This document shows positions 1-12,189 of a DNA stretch of 64,000 nucleotides, one piece after another. Source of the stretch: Megascapheus bottae. Taxonomy: Eukaryota > Chordata > Mammalia > Rodentia > Geomyidae. The notes under the pieces are model-generated. The model saw only the letters and a list, made by a program, of their open reading frames with translations, ran no database searches and was not told the DNA's origin. Location: positions 3,283,001-3,347,000 of the forward strand of contig JANJXV010000043.1 of assembly GCA_024803745.1 (NCBI GenBank). Direction: 5' to 3'. The position numbers and the translations under genes are program-made. Positions within the stretch are counted from its first letter, which is position 1. Every line of letters begins with the position of its first letter.

Positions 1-109
1 CCATTAGGAGGTTCTGGCATAAATGAAAACACACAACCATAGGAGAATGCATTCATAATACTCAATGTTCATGTGTGTAAAAAAGGAAATTTGGACCTTT
101 TTTGGGGAG

Positions 110-395
110 AGTGAAGGTCATGGAGCTTGAATTCTGGCCTGAGCCCTGTCCCTGAGCACTTCAGCTCAAGAGTACGGCCCTACACAGGACCTGCATGCTG
201 TCCGTGACCTCTTCAGCTCAAGCATACCATCCCACCCTTGAGCCGCAGTTCTGCTCTGACTTCTATGGATTAATTGGAGATAAGAATCTCTGGGCTCTGT
301 TTTGAACAAGGCTGGATTTGAACAAGTTCCTGAGATATCTCCCTGCTGAGTAGCTAAGATTAGATGTGTGAATATACATTGTACAAGGGTGTGGA
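110..395 (-). repeat. Composite 7SL-like/ID-like SINE
   Basis: In reverse orientation it shows the usual order: a right monomer (gagctt..ctcagggacag), a link ending in the antisense of 'ttatctccaattaa', and a left 'tagctactcagnagg'-type end. It is diverged. Confidence 0.6.
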
Positions 396-734
396 CCTAT
401 TAATTTGAAATGTCTTTCTACTAAGAAGTCAAGATAAAAAGTTTTGAAGAGAGAAGTTAGCTTAGTCCTATTTTAAATTATATATAGTTTAACTATCAAC
501 AGTGATTTCTGTGAGAAGCAAACTTTTATAAAAATGTACCAGTTAACTATATGGGGAGAGCCAATCACACAAGTGACATCAAAGTGACATTATTTATATT
601 ATGTCATTTAATATGTCTCAAAAATGTTCTGTAACGAATAAGCTTTCTGCAATGTAAGATAGCTTATACATTCATTTTACAACCATGTCAAAAATAATGT
701 TAATTCATTTGTTTCCCTGATGTAAAACACTTTT

Positions 735-846
735 AGCTGTGTGCCTGTGCTTCACACCAAGAATCCTAGATACTTAGGAGGAAGAGACCTGAGAATTTCT
801 GTTTCAAAGCCATCCAGGGCTGGGAAGAATTTTATGTCCAATTAAG

Positions 847-944
<98 letters not shown>

Positions 945-1045
945 AAGAAGTCAAGCTATAGCTCAAGAAGCAGAAAAATAGCCCCGAGGAAAAAAATTCT
1001 GGGAAAGTGTCCACATCCTGAGTTCAAACCCCAGGAATGATACAA
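735..1045 (+). repeat. Diverged SINE interrupted by a CA/GA microsatellite
   Basis: The left arm (735-840) and the right arm with 'agctcaagaag' and 'ctgagttcaaaccccagg' (945-1045) flank a (CA)n(GA)n tract. A copy without the long GA tract is present at about 62,880-63,120. Confidence 0.5.
849..943 (+). repeat. (CA)n(GA)n microsatellite
   Basis: About 40 bases of CA are followed by about 55 bases of GA. At the matching place in the other R copy (about 63,000) the tract is short. Confidence 0.95.
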
Positions 1046-1461
1046 ACCAAGAAGCAAAGAAGCAAGCAAACAACAACAAAAATCTTCCACCTTGCTGTTA
1101 TGAGCAATCAGTTAGAGGCTCATCCCTGAGATATAAGCATCCGGCCAGACCTGTGCATAAAAAAGTCCTAGATGCTATCTCTAAATTAGGAAAAACAACA
1201 AAAGCACTTTATACATCATTTGTCAAGAAATCAGAAAGCCCTGAGTTCAAACACCTGTGCTACCAAAACCAAAAAGATCTGTTTGTGTCCACTTTTTAAA
1301 AATTGAACTTTTTATTTTTTGTTGTAATATATAGCAGGGCTACAGGTATATTTGATACATAGTTGGGGTTTTCATTGTTAATTGAAATTGGAATAAACAA
1401 AATAAAATGTGCTCAGAATGGTTAAAAACATCAGGAAACACTAAAGGGAAATAAAGCTGTG

Positions 1462-1570
1462 TGATGCTGGCTTATGCCTGTCATCCTAGCTACTCAGGAG
1501 GCTGAGATCTGAGGGTCATGGTTGAAAACCAGCACCAGGGATAGCAACCAGACCCTGAGTTCAAAAGAAT
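1462..1570 (+). repeat. 7SL-like SINE arm (partial)
   Basis: It contains 'tagctactcaggaggctgag' and then diverges. It is shared with about 63,540-63,620. Confidence 0.5.
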
Positions 1571-2204
1571 ATTATGACTGCATTTGCTCATGTACATATG
1601 TGGAAAGGGATCCAGAAAGTGAGGGGATGGGTAGGGCATGAGAGAGTCTAGAAGAACTGTGGAAGGAATGACTTTGATCATAGAGCCCATAAATAAACAT
1701 GAGAAGTTGAATCCTTTGGTACAGCTTTTAACCATAATAAAATTTTGAAAAAAGGGAAAAGAAAGAAGTCACTGAGATTGTGAGATCTCAAGCAGTGAGA
1801 TTTAAAAACTAAAGCTGTTAATATTTCTGGAATTTAGCACTGCAATCATTTTTTCTTGGTCTTGAACTCCGGACCTTACCCTGTTCTTGATTTTTTTTTC
1901 TTTCTGTCAAGTCTGGCCCTCCTTTCATTGAGACATAACTCCACTTTCAACTTTTTTGGTGTTTAATTGAAGGACAGAGTCTTGTTGTCTTTCTCCAACA
2001 CATAAGGATGTCCATTTCTATATCCCTCTGTTGATTCGTTGTGTATTGGAAATCAACTTCTTTCCTTTCTCATGTGAGAAGCATAAAGCTTTACCCTCTA
2101 CCTCTTTTCCCTGCCACAACATCTTTTACATCCAAGGGAATTCCTGCACTAGTCACCACAGCAGAGTTATGATGACGGTGAAGATGCTATTCAATGGACA
2201 AATG

Positions 2205-2475
2205 TTAACCTGATGTTAGAGTGCTTAGCTAGCATGCACAGAGCCATGGGTTCAACTGCTCAGTGCCATATATACAGAAAAAGTAGAAAGTGGGGCTGTG
2301 AGCATAGTCTAGTGGTAGAGTGCTCACCTCCCATGCACAAAGCCCTGGATTCAATTCCTTGGCACCATACACACAGAAAAACTGGAAGTGGCACTGTGCC
2401 ACAAATGGCAGAGTACTAAAAAGTGTCTAAGGACAGTGCCCAGGCCCAGAGTTCAAGCCCCAGGATTGACAAAAA
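2205..2475 (+). repeat. ID-like dimeric SINE(s), tandem
   Basis: Two successive left arms (2,213-2,290 and 2,300-2,385) each carry a tRNA-like A box (tagtggtagagtgct in the second) and a B-box-like ggnttcaa. A right arm ending in 'agttcaagccccagg' follows. It is an older, tandem arrangement. Confidence 0.65.
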
Positions 2476-2990
2476 TGCAAATCAAAAAACTCTGAGATTC
2501 CACCAAACCTCAGTTAGATGACCATTTTGAAGAAAACTGATAATCACAGATGCTGGTGGGGATGTGGCCAAGAAGGGGACCTTCCTATGTTGTTGGTAAA
2601 AATTTCTGGAAAGCTATGGAGATTCCTTAAAAGACTGAACAGAGATTCTCTATGACCCAGCATTCCCACTCTGGGTCATTTGATAAAAATCCAGTACAAA
2701 CATTTCCCCACTGCAACTGCCAGTACCACCATTTTCATGGAATCATTGTTTACTTATCCAAGATATACAATCAACTGAGATACCCCTTGGTGGATGAATG
2801 AATCGAGAAAATGTGGTCTATATACACAATGATATTATATACCCCCATCAGAAAAAAATATATTGCACTATTTGTAAGGGAATAGACAGACCTGGAAAAT
2901 TAATCCCCAACTTCTCAACTCATTGTCTTTATTATATTTGTAATTTCAGGTTTTATACTGCTTCAGGGTTTATATATCCTTAAATCATGG
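2476..2990 (+). mobile_element. L1: Old L1 ORF2 3' fragment
   Basis: The '+' strand follows the L1 ORF2 C-terminal plan: a 'ggggatgtggccaagaagg' stretch, 'tatgacccagcattccc', then 'caactgagatacccctt..gatgaatgaat'. It has many stops and is clearly older than the L1s at 22-24 kb and 51-60 kb. Confidence 0.65.
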
Positions 2991-3219
2991 GTTGTTTTCT
3001 GTAGGTATTTGGGGGTGGGAAGAAAAGAAAATGTTTGAATAAATGTTTATATGAATAATAAAACAAAATAAAATTAGAAAAGATGTAAACGTTGAAGTTG
3101 GAATAATAATAATTCTGAAGATATATGGTATGGCTAGAGAACAATGAAAATTCATTAAAAGTCATCCCAGATTGGAGATCAGTTATAAGGATTGTGAAAA
3201 GTCCCTGCCATCTGTCCAT

Positions 3220-3835
3220 CAGATAAGCATAAATGGTAGAAATGTTAATCATCTGGATAGACAGAGTTTTGAATCAGCATGGCTTTCCTATAAGTCCTCT
3301 CAGCTCTTTGTTTGAAATGTCCACAGAGACCTGGTCATTGATGTGCTCAACTTGGCTAAATGGTAGCTGTGGGCCTCAATCCACCAAGGTCACCTGGAAT
3401 TGGAGGGGGAGCCTGTGTTCCCTGCCCTTCACTTTCCTGCCTCCTCCTTGTCAGCATCCACCAGCTCTGCTTCCATGGTGTCTTCACATCCACTCTGAGG
3501 ACAGAGTAGCTGGTGCTACACGGCAGGTCTGGGGTCCTCAGACCTGTCCACCTGGTTGATGGCTGAAGGGAAAGGCAGCTTAAGCGTGTGAGTGCTGAGG
3601 GTGGATGGAGAAGGGATTTGGAGATGTGTTTTGTGGATCATTGAGGACAGCTTTACTGATAGGATGTTGATGATAGTGATTATGATGATGATGATGGTGA
3701 TGATGATGATGACCAGAAGGAGGGGATGGTGGAGGCTACTGCTGCTGTCAGTGACAGGAACACCACACAACAATGAGCCATGGTTGACAGAATGCCCTGT
3801 GATCATTTCTGAGATCAGTTTGGATTTTTCTTTTT
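3220..3835 (+). repeat. OR-unit upstream segment, copy 1
   Basis: This is diverged but collinear with about 46,690-47,490 and 54,100-55,360. Shared points are the 'ataag.ataaatg' start, a 'tggcc/tggtcatt..' block, 'gaggacagag..ctggtgct', the 'ggtct..ggggtcctcaga.ctgtccacctg' block and a following GAT/GGA simple repeat. It lies upstream of the OR pseudogene at 5.97 kb, as its relatives lie upstream of the 48.9 and 56.7 kb ORs. No gene is evident. Confidence 0.6.
3663..3722 (+). repeat. GAT-rich simple repeat
   Basis: Imperfect GAT/GATGGT repeats lie at the position where the two later units carry GGA repeats followed by a short GAT run. Confidence 0.8.
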
Positions 3836-4045
3836 GAACTCAGAGTCTGAGGGCTGTTCCTGAGCCTTCAGCTCAAGGCTACTGCATTAGTCCTTGAACC
3901 ACAGTGCCACTTCTGGTTTTCTGATGTTTATTTGGAGATAAGCTTCTCACAGACTTCATGCCCAGGCTGGATTTGAACCATGATCTTCAGATCACAGCCT
4001 CCTGGGTAGCTAGGATTACAGAAGTGGGTCACCAGAGCCTGGCTT
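3836..4045 (-). repeat. Composite SINE
   Basis: In reverse orientation it carries an ID-like right arm and the 7SL-like end, with the antisense of 'ctgtaatcctagctacccaggaggc' near 3,990-4,020. Confidence 0.65.
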
Positions 4046-4109
4046 CAGGGCTTAGTTTTTTAAGAAATTCATTTTCATTTCATATGCGTTATTTTTACTC
4101 CATACTTTT

Positions 4110-4153
4110 GTGAGTGTGTGTGTGTTTGTCTGTGTGTGTGTGTGAGAGAGAGT

Positions 4154-4205
<52 letters not shown>
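4110..4205 (+). repeat. (TG)n(GA)n microsatellite
   Basis: A TG tract is followed by about 60 bases of GA. SINE copies flank it on both sides. Confidence 0.9.
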
Positions 4206-4267
4206 AGAGAGAGGTAGATATAGAGAGGGAGAGGGAGAGGCATAAGGAGAGGTAGAGGGAGAATATA

Positions 4268-4455
4268 CTAGTGTCAGGTCTTGAATTCAGGGCCTGTAAC
4301 CAATCCCTGAGATGTTTAGCTCAAGGTTGGCACTTTGCCACTCGAGCCACAGGTCCACTTCCTGCTCTTTTGGTGGTTCCCTGGAGTTAAGAGTTTCAAG
4401 GACATTCTTGCTCAGGCTGACTGAGAGCTGCTATCCTCAGATCTCAGGATTACAG
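4268..4455 (-). repeat. Composite SINE
   Basis: The reverse-orientation ID-like arm (ccactcgagccacag) and the 7SL-like arm are recognisable. Confidence 0.6.
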
Positions 4456-4499
4456 CATGAGTAACTGGAAGATAGAATGTTGTATATATTTTTTTAAAC

Positions 4500-4735
4500 T
4501 ACGAGCTGAATGAGGTGAATCCTGCCTCTATTCCTCGCTATTAAAGAAGCTGAGGTCTGAGAATCCTGGGCGCAAAAGGACCTGATACTCTTATCTCCAA
4601 TTAACCTCAAGTAAATGGGAAGTAGGGCTTGGCTCAAGGGTAGGGTGGTAGACTTGAGCTGAAGTGCTCAGGGACAGAGCCCAGGACAAGTTCAAGCCCC
4701 AAGTCACCCCCCAAATAAATAAATAAATATAAACA
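4500..4735 (+). repeat. Composite 7SL-like/ID-like SINE with A-rich tail
   Basis: The order is left arm, 'cttatctccaattaacc', right arm 'ggctcaag..tagggtggtag..', 'caagttcaagcccc', and an AAATA-type tail. Confidence 0.7.
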
Positions 4736-4879
4736 ATTAAAGTAGGTTGAGATTTCTGATATTCATTTTATTTTTTAAACTCATACACAAACAAGTGTAT
4801 TACAAAAGTGGAAGATTGGACTTAATATTTCCTACAGACTAGTTGGAAGAAATAGTGAAGACTTAAAAAACTATTTTTT

Positions 4880-5040
4880 GCCAGTCCAGGGCTTGATCAC
4901 ACGGCCTGAGCACTGTCCTTGGGCTTTCTTAAGGATACAGCCCTACCACTTGAACCATAACACCATCAAGAAATCAGACCCCAGGCTTCATGAATGCTAG
5001 GAAAGCACACTACCACTAGGACAAACTGGTGGCCCAAAAT
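4880..5040 (-). repeat. ID-like dimeric SINE
   Basis: The reverse orientation starts with 'tttgccagtcc', continues with 'ccacttgaaccat' and ends in the antisense tRNA-like arm. It is shortened. Confidence 0.65.
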
Positions 5041-5139
5041 ATAGCAAGGACTTTTAAGAAGAGTTAAAAGTATAAAGAGGAAAATGACATGTAAATCATT
5101 TGTATGAACTTCTACAGGCATGGGGGAACTCCTCCCCAC

Positions 5140-5245
5140 TTTTTGAAGGTTTTATTAACATTGATTTTTACATTGTATTTCAAATGTTGTGTTTAACAAA
5201 GAAGTATTCAAGAAGGGATATTCATTTCATTAAACTGCAGCTTAG
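5140..5245 (-). repeat. Unclassified short retroposon tail (family T)
   Basis: It is similar to 19,240-19,380 (-) and 61,425-61,590 (+). In sense orientation the family ends with a conserved 'aataaaatctttaa'-like stretch, which suggests the 3' end of a retroposed transcript. No coding sequence is seen. Confidence 0.45.
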
Positions 5246-5971
5246 GTGATCAAGGAGTTAACACCCTCAGAATCCTCTTCTACTCATCACACTTTACATT
5301 GTGTATAGATGCAATGAACCTGAATATGGATTTTTATATGGATATAAATGACATCTAACAGCCAATTCTGAGAGAACACAAGTGTCCTTTGTCTCTGAGC
5401 CAGGCTTACTGAACTCACTAGCACATTTTTAGGTCTATCCATTTCCCTGCAAATGTCATAATACCAGAATAGAAAAGTCAACAGGGACCAGAAGCAGATT
5501 GGTCGGCCTGGGTTGCAGTGGGACAGTAAGTTACTGTTGGTGGGTCTGATTTCTTCTCACTATGGTCAAATTCAACTAGGCTTACTGTGAATCTATTAAA
5601 AAAGATGGAACTGTACCCATTCTATGATTCTTATACGAATGATCTCCCAAAAAAGCTGTTCTAAAAAGAAGATAATAGTGGGCTGTATTGTTGTACTGAC
5701 ATGCTCTAGCTATCTTTATGATCTTGGAGTACTAATATGTTGTTCTCCCAGTGGGTCAGATGTGTAGGAACAGGGCTGGGAAAAAGAGGCCTACCTGAAG
5801 TAAAAGAGGCTACAAGTGTGGGATTGCCACAGCAGAGAAATATTTCTAAGTACACTGCACCTCAAGTATATTACACATTTAAATGTATACATATTTGAAT
5901 ATCAGGTATACACAGTTGAGCATTCCTGGACACACATTATGCTTTTCTAATGAGATTTCTTCTTTTAGCAG

Positions 5972-6875
5972 TTGTCCAAGTCATCTCAGAGCAGAAAATC
6001 TAAACACAGTCTCTGAGTGCCATTTCCTGGAACTCTCAGATGACCCTGAAATACAACCAGTCCTCTTTGGGATCTTCCTGTTCATGTATCAAACCACCGT
6101 GCTGGGAAATCTGCTCATCATCCTCGCCGTCAGCTCTGACCCTCACTTCCACACCCCCCATGTACTTCTTTCTTGGCAACCTCTCCTTGGGCTGACATTG
6201 GCTTCTCGTCTACCATGGTCCCCAAGATGCTGGTGAACATCCAGAGTCACAGCAGAGCCATCTTCTATGGGGCTGCCTCACCCAGTTGTCTCTCTTCCTC
6301 TTCTTTGGCTGCATGGATGACATGCTTCTGACTGTCATGGCCTATGACGGCTTTGTGGCCATTTATCACCCCCTGTATTTTACCTGGTCCTCTTGAACGC
6401 TCACTACTGTTGGATCTTAGTATTGGTGTCTGCTTTCCTTAGTGTATTGAATTCCCAGACACACAATATATTGATCTTACAATTTACTTGCTTTAAAAGT
6501 GTGGAAATTCCAAATTACATCTGTGATGCTTCTCAAATATTTAAACTGTCCTGTTCTAGTACCCTTACAAATAACTGTTCATATATGTAATTACTGTCAC
6601 CTTGGGGTTATTTCCTCTTTCAGGGATCCTTTACTCTTACTACAGAATTATGTCTTCTATTCTGAGGATCCCCACAGAAAATGGGAGACCCAAAGCCTTC
6701 TCTACCTGTGCTGCCCAACACATGTGGGGCTCCACGTGTGGGGCTCACCTTGCTTGGTGTGTACTGCGCTACACTGTGTTCCGTGGCTCCAAGAACTCGT
6801 GATGGCCTCGGTGATGTACACGGTGGGCATTTATCTACAGCCTGAGGAACAGGGACAGTAGCAGAACTCTGAGGA
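5972..6875 (+). pseudogene. Olfactory receptor pseudogene, family 7-like (unit 1)
   Basis: The start was set at a splice-acceptor-like AG (5,970-5,971), the point shared with the other ORs here. The first readable block (about 5,997-6,158) has N-L-N, SDDPEIQP, LFGIF and [10 protein letters not shown]. An extra C in a run of six at about 6,158 shifts the frame at HTPMY, and more indels follow in TM2-TM3 and after the DRY region. The TM3 end reads MAYDGF (Gly at 6,349-6,351 for the usual Arg). About 20-30 bases of TM7 are missing at about 6,825, so the copy jumps from VMYTV to IYSLRN. This is a dead gene. Its upstream region is the diverged partner of units A and B. Confidence 0.93.
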
Positions 6876-7208
6876 TGCTGGGCAGCATGATCATCGGAAC
6901 TCAGGACTTTGATAGGACACTTAACCAAATGCAAGCATTAGGCATATCCCTGCTTCTTCTTCCATGTGGAAAATGTGAAGACTTATTGGCTAATTAATTC
7001 TCCATCTGGTTCCCTCATGCACAGTGGTTAAGATGCTTTGGATGCTGGAGACTTTGTATTTATAGCCAGATGTAAAGATTCAGTTCTGGAGAATAAAAGA
7101 TTTTTCTCCAGAGAAGTAGTGCCTGTGAGGTTCTCAATGCAATTGATGTAAACAGAATGTGCACAGAAAAAAGTACAATGGTATTTTAGAGTCTAAGAAT
7201 TTTCCTGG

Positions 7209-7677
7209 AAGAAATGGAAAGGCTTAGAAAAAATCATATTAAGTGAAGTAAGCCAGACACAAAGGAACATAGGCTCAATTGTTTCCCTCATTTGTCATAA
7301 TCAGTAGAAAACTTTGGCTCTCCTAGAACAAAACCTAGATACATAAGGCCATATAGAATGACACTAAATGAAAGGACCTCCAGGATATAGAAACAAAAGC
7401 CATATAATGAGTGATTGTTGTCCTTAATGTATTATGTTATCTCTCATCTCTTTTGCTGTCCTTGGTTATCTCATATTCTTATAGTATTTCATTTGGTTAT
7501 CTGATGTATTGTGTATATGGGTATTCAGTTATTTGAAGTTGGATAGGGACGGTAGGAAAACAGGTTAATGGACAGGGGTGGGGGAGGGTAATGGGAACCA
7601 TTTGTGAAGTAATGCACCGTCTATCTGTTGAATATAATGTAACCCTTCTATTAATAACAATAAAATATATGAAAAAA
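7209..7677 (+). mobile_element. L1: 5'-truncated L1, 3' UTR end
   Basis: It carries the L1 3' end of this genome: 'aagtgaagtaagccagaca', 'ataaggccatata', a G-rich run and 'aacccttctattaat.acaataaaa'. It is flanked by a near-perfect target-site duplication, 'tttcctggaag' (7,201-7,211 and 7,679-7,689). It lies just 3' of the OR pseudogene. Confidence 0.88.
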
Positions 7678-7699
7678 ATTTCCTGGAAGGAGCAATGAT

Positions 7700-9740
7700 A
7701 GAGAAGGAATGAATAGAATGAAATTCATTTGACCTTTGAGTTTCTTCTGGAATATATGAAGAATCTAAACAAATTCTTCTATGGAACTTTTCTAATTTGT
7801 TCTTCTTCAAGCACAAGCATATATTCTGAGAGATCGGGTACTTTTGAGGTCTGTATTGTAACTTCAAGGCTCCTCACAGTAGCTAATAGGCCTGGTCTGT
7901 ACTCAACTTCATTTTGAACGACTGCAGTTCTGATGGACTCACAGCTGAGTATCTCCTGCCTGTGGCGTTTGACCTCGGAAGCTGGACACTGGCTGGCTTC
8001 ATAGGAGCCCTAGAGTTGAGCCTGAAGCTTTCATCCACCCTCAGTCGGCGGGGAGGTTTAGAGTCAATATTGCCTTGTCATGATCTGGATGAGCAGATGA
8101 AGTCATGTGCACTCAAGGTCATTTTTCATCAAGAAGAAAACCATTGGCAAGAAAATATGAATAACTTTAACTCTGAAGGTAGGGAATATTTTTTGTCTGT
8201 TATGGATGTTGAACTCTGCAGGTCTGTATGGGCCTTGTCTAGGCCTGTGGGTGAGTTGGACATGGCTGTACATCTTACCTGAGGTGGTGGTGATACCTTG
8301 CCCCACTTCTGGACCTACTGAAGCTAGTTGGCACTGGTTGAAAGAGACTGGTAAAGTGTCTCTTGTGTTAACTGAAACAGGTTGGCACCAGTTACACTAG
8401 TATTTTATGTTCTGTGTACAAATTGAACCTGAATCCACTGTAAACTGGACCAGAACTGAATCACGATAGGTAAGTGCTGCCTTTGTGTGAGTTGAGCCTT
8501 CCTGAAGAAGTTGCTTCTGGTCAGGTGGAAAGCGGGCTGAGTAGGGGGAGGGATTTCATTCTGTGCTAGTTTACACAGCTTACCTGGATGTTTTGCTGGG
8601 TCTGTGTTTGATGTTCTGCAGAATGAAGTAGGGGACATGGGAAAAGCTCACACAACCACCCACCCACTGTCCATCACTATAGGGGACAAGAAAAAGAATC
8701 TAGGCTCTGACACAGAAAGGCAATCTAGTCCTTTGCATTAACCACAATGGATGTTATGTACATCCATGAGAGAATCTTCCTGTCAAAGATGGGGACTGTA
8801 CATTGCATTTCAGATCCACGAGTTGATGCTCCTGAGTGTCACTGTCTTGATAGCTATAAGTGCACAGTGAGGATGCAGCTGAAGGATGAAGGATTGGATA
8901 ACGTGTGGGCTAGCGATGGCTGGCTGAGTCTTGGAAGGCCACGACCAAGCTAATGTCCCTTACTCTTGATTTTTCTTCAAGTGAATTTGAGATGAACACT
9001 CAATTATCTGTCCAAGGAACCTCTCATGTCCCTGTAGATTAGGTTATGGATTGCTCTTTCATTGCCTCCTCCAGCTCACTCAAGCACTACGAGACCCCCA
9101 TATCATAGAGTTCATGTACCCAGAAAATGATGCAGCCTAGAATCAAATGTATGTGCCAGTAGATTAGGATTATCTGTCCTCATTTACTTTCATTAGGAAA
9201 TGAGATTTTCAATTTTCTTTGAAAGATATTATTGAAGAAAGGGAAGGAAAGAATTATACTGTTCCGAATGAAGTGCACTCTTTACCCAAATTATATTGGT
9301 AGCCCGTCTATATATCACCTTTAAAATAACAGAATGCAACACAGGAAAAAATTAGGGGACTGTTATAAGTCTAATATAACTCAAAACCAAAGGGTAGGAG
9401 GCAGGATATCTGGCTACCAATTAGACAGTTATGACTTCAAGCTTGCTTAAAAAAGAAAAACAAAAAGATCTGTTTCTGTAAAATTTTATTGAGGTAAATT
9501 TTACATATTACAAACTTCACCACTCTATCCTTGCAAAATTCACCGTTGGGCCCACTATCTGTAGAAATCCATCATTCTTTACAAACTAACAATTTAATCA
9601 TTCAAAGGATACATTTCTCCTTTAGGAATCTATCCTGATGCAGCCAGGACCTTTTAATAATGGATTGTGCTAATGAAACTAGAATAATCAGGTATTCAAA
9701 CAGGTTCAATTTATTGGAGTATATACTCAAGTTTGTTGCT
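7700..9740. other. About 2 kb with no recognised gene
   Basis: I see no SINE, L1 or OR similarity here. The open frames are short (up to 122 codons at 7,914-8,282) and carry no motif I recognise. The stretch 8,280-8,460 has internal 'ggcac.ggtt' echoes (agttggcactggttg, ggttggcaccagtt). It could hold an old LTR or a decayed processed gene. Confidence 0.4.
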
Positions 9741-9770
9741 TCTGCAAAAACCACATAACAAATAAACATC

Positions 9771-10705
9771 CTACCGGCTGGTGTCAGCTCCTGGTTTTAA
9801 CAACCTGCTCAGGGCACTTTTAGGGTCTCTGTTCCTCAGGCTGTAGATGAAGGGGTTCAGGAGAGGAGTGACCACTGTGTACATTGCTGAGGACACAGTA
9901 CTTCCCCTGCGAGAATGTGACACCGCTGACTCAAAGTAGACCCCCAATGAGGTCCCAAAGAATAAGCAGACCACAGAGATCCACATGTGGAGAAGGCTTT
10001 GTACTTCCTGCTTGAAGATGACATTCTCAGCACTGAAGAAATAATCTTGTAGTAAGAGAAAAGCATCTCTAAGATAGGAAGGAAACTAAAAATGGTACCA
10101 ATAATGTACTTACATGAATTATTTGTGAGTGTGTGCTTACAGGAAAGTTCCAGGACTTGAGAAGGGTCACAGAAGAAACTTGGGATTCCCACTCCCTTGA
10201 AATTGGTCATCTGTAATGCTATCCACACGTGCATCTGACCATCCAAGGAGTTGGTGGCAAATGAAAGCAGAACCAAGGAGACACAGAGACAAGTGTTCAT
10301 GATGAGACAGTAATTCAGGGGGTGACAGATGGCCACATATCGGTCATATGCCATGGCAGTAAGAAGCAAGATGTCCATACATGCAAAAATGACAAAAACA
10401 GACATCTGGTTGAGGCAGCCTGCACAGGAGATGGCTCTACTGTGAGTCTGGATGTCCACCAGCAACTTGGGCACGGTGGTGGAAATGAAGCAAATTTCAT
10501 CCAAGGAGAGGATGGAGAGGAAGAAGTACATGGGATTGTGGAGGTGGGGGTCAAAATGACAGCCAGGATGATGAGCAGATTTCCGAGCACAGTGATAAGG
10601 TACATGGACAGGAAGAGCCCAAAGAGATCAGGGCCATCTGAGAGACCCAGAAGAGAAAATTCTGAGATGTGTGTTAAATTACACTGCTCTGTCATACTTG
10701 GAGAC
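9771..10705 (-). pseudogene. Olfactory receptor pseudogene, family 7-like
   Basis: The reading is minus strand. The exon start (10,705) follows an AG acceptor at 10,707-10,706. This is the only copy with an ATG beside the usual start position (10,695, one codon early), followed by E-Q-C-N-L-T. A 1-base loss at about 10,548 after LLIILAV shifts the frame. The middle block (about 10,531-10,010) is readable, with MYFFLS, an intact [12 protein letters not shown] and FFCDPSQ. A loss of about 10 bases at about 9,985 removes most of the 'GSHLS' segment and shifts the frame again. The tail has [10 protein letters not shown] and stops at 9,771-9,773. At least two frame breaks make it non-functional, though it is otherwise well preserved. 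Confidence 0.95.
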
Positions 10706-10954
10706 CTTGGATATGAAGAGAGAGCAATACATAATGAAGAAGTTAGAATTCTAATTTATTCCCATTAATGTCTTCATTGTAGATTGTTAACTATGTTAGA
10801 ATGTTATAGCAGTGTTTTCTTATCAGAAAAATACAGATTATTCTTCATTACTGTCAAGATTACAGCAGTGATTGTTTTCTAATCTGTGAAAGTCATTTTC
10901 ATCCAATGTGCATGCAATCTCCAAGATTTCTGCATCATTTCTTTGTTTTCTAAT

Positions 10955-11098
10955 CTCTCTCTGTCTCTAATCTATCTCTGTCTCTGTATCTCTTTCTGTC
11001 TCTCTCTGTGTGTCTCTCTCTGTCTCTGTCTCTCTCTGTGTCTCTCTTTCTCTGTGTCTCTCTCTGTCTCTCTGTCTCTGTCTCTGTATCTCTCTTTG

Positions 11099-11158
<60 letters not shown>

Positions 11159-11178
11159 TGTGTCTGTGTGTGTCTGTG
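10955..11178 (+). repeat. (CT)n/(GT)n simple repeat
   Basis: About 150 bases of interrupted TCTCTG/TCTGTG are followed by CT and then about 35 bases of GT. Confidence 0.95.
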
Positions 11179-11395
11179 TCCATGTGCTTCCCAGGATTTC
11201 CACTCTGGGCCTTGGTACAGGCCTTGAGGCTTTCTTTCTCAAAATAAAGCTCAAGCACTTGAGGAAAAATCTCTACTTTTGGCTTCCTGGTACCTAATTG
11301 GCGATGCGAGCTCACAGGTTTTGGTGTCGAGGCTGGCTTTGACCTCTATCCACAGAACTCAGCCTGTTAAGTAGCTAGGTATTGAGGTATGAGAC
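11179..11395 (-). repeat. Diverged composite SINE
   Basis: It has reverse-orientation SINE landmarks (ctcaagcacttgag, 'taattggcgat') and a 7SL-like end with 'ttaagtagctaggt'. It is poorly preserved. Confidence 0.45.
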
Positions 11396-12189
11396 ACTAG
11401 GAATGGGACGGAGGTATACTTAAAAGAAATACAAACTCTCAGTCTCCTACATATAACTAAATCAAGATCTCCAATACGATATCTGTTTCTTCCTGAAGTA
11501 ATTTCAGGAACTGAGGAATTTGCTGACAGTAGCAAGGTAATCCTGAGATGTAGGCAATGTTGGTTGACATTTAGCTACTGGGTTTCTTCATTTTCAATCA
11601 ACTATCTGATTATTGCACTTCCTATAGTGGTTTCTAGCTGTGACCCCTGCAGCTCTGTTTTGTGATCAGTCAATAATCCCCTAAAAAGAAATTAGTGTTC
11701 TCTTCCTGGAAGTCAGGGAGAAATCAGACAGATGCCCAGATTCTCACTGTGGGCCTAACAAGGCCTTTCTCAAACCACTTTCCAGTATTTAATGTTGGGT
11801 GACAAGAGACAAATACAAAGTTAGATTCACACTATATTTTTTAATATAACCATCTACCACCATTTAAATAAGAGCCGGGTGTTCAGTCATATTCTATTAG
11901 CTAACAAGGCAGACTACAATAAAACATTAAGAGATTTTAGGTAAGACTCCTGTGAGCTTCAGTGCAACAAAGTAATTACTTAGATACCTTACTACTGCTA
12001 TTCCTTGGACTCCTCTAACTGGATACCGATTTGCTGGCTTGTTTTCACTATGTAGAAACAGTACTTGAAGTTGGTTTGCTCTTTAGTTAAGACACAAGAC
12101 ATTTGACTGGATTTGAAGACAAGAAGAGAAACTCTAAATCACCACCAAGCTTGCAGAAAGTATGCTTCTATGAATAGTGTGGTACACTC

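Larger units (their letters stand above)
1..1830 (+). repeat. Dispersed repeat R, copy 1 (partial)
   Basis: This stretch matches about 62,185-64,000 in the same orientation, through to the edge of the window. Shared landmarks include the text around 640-770 (matching about 62,770-62,910) and the 'aaataaaatgtgctcagaatgg' area near 1,400 (matching about 63,475). Related but more diverged copies lie at about 12.2, 15.5, 27.9, 45.7 and 51-54 kb. The family does not look like a SINE or L1. It contains embedded SINEs and simple repeats, and no gene is seen. The copy starts in mid-element, so its 5' part lies outside the window. Confidence 0.7.

Noticed and set aside
849..943. CRISPR-like or satellite array
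   Set aside because: Plain dinucleotide microsatellite in a mammalian genome.
2213..2419. tRNA gene suggested by A-box and B-box words
   Set aside because: The boxes belong to ID-like SINEs, which derive from a tRNA; no cloverleaf with an intact acceptor stem was seen.
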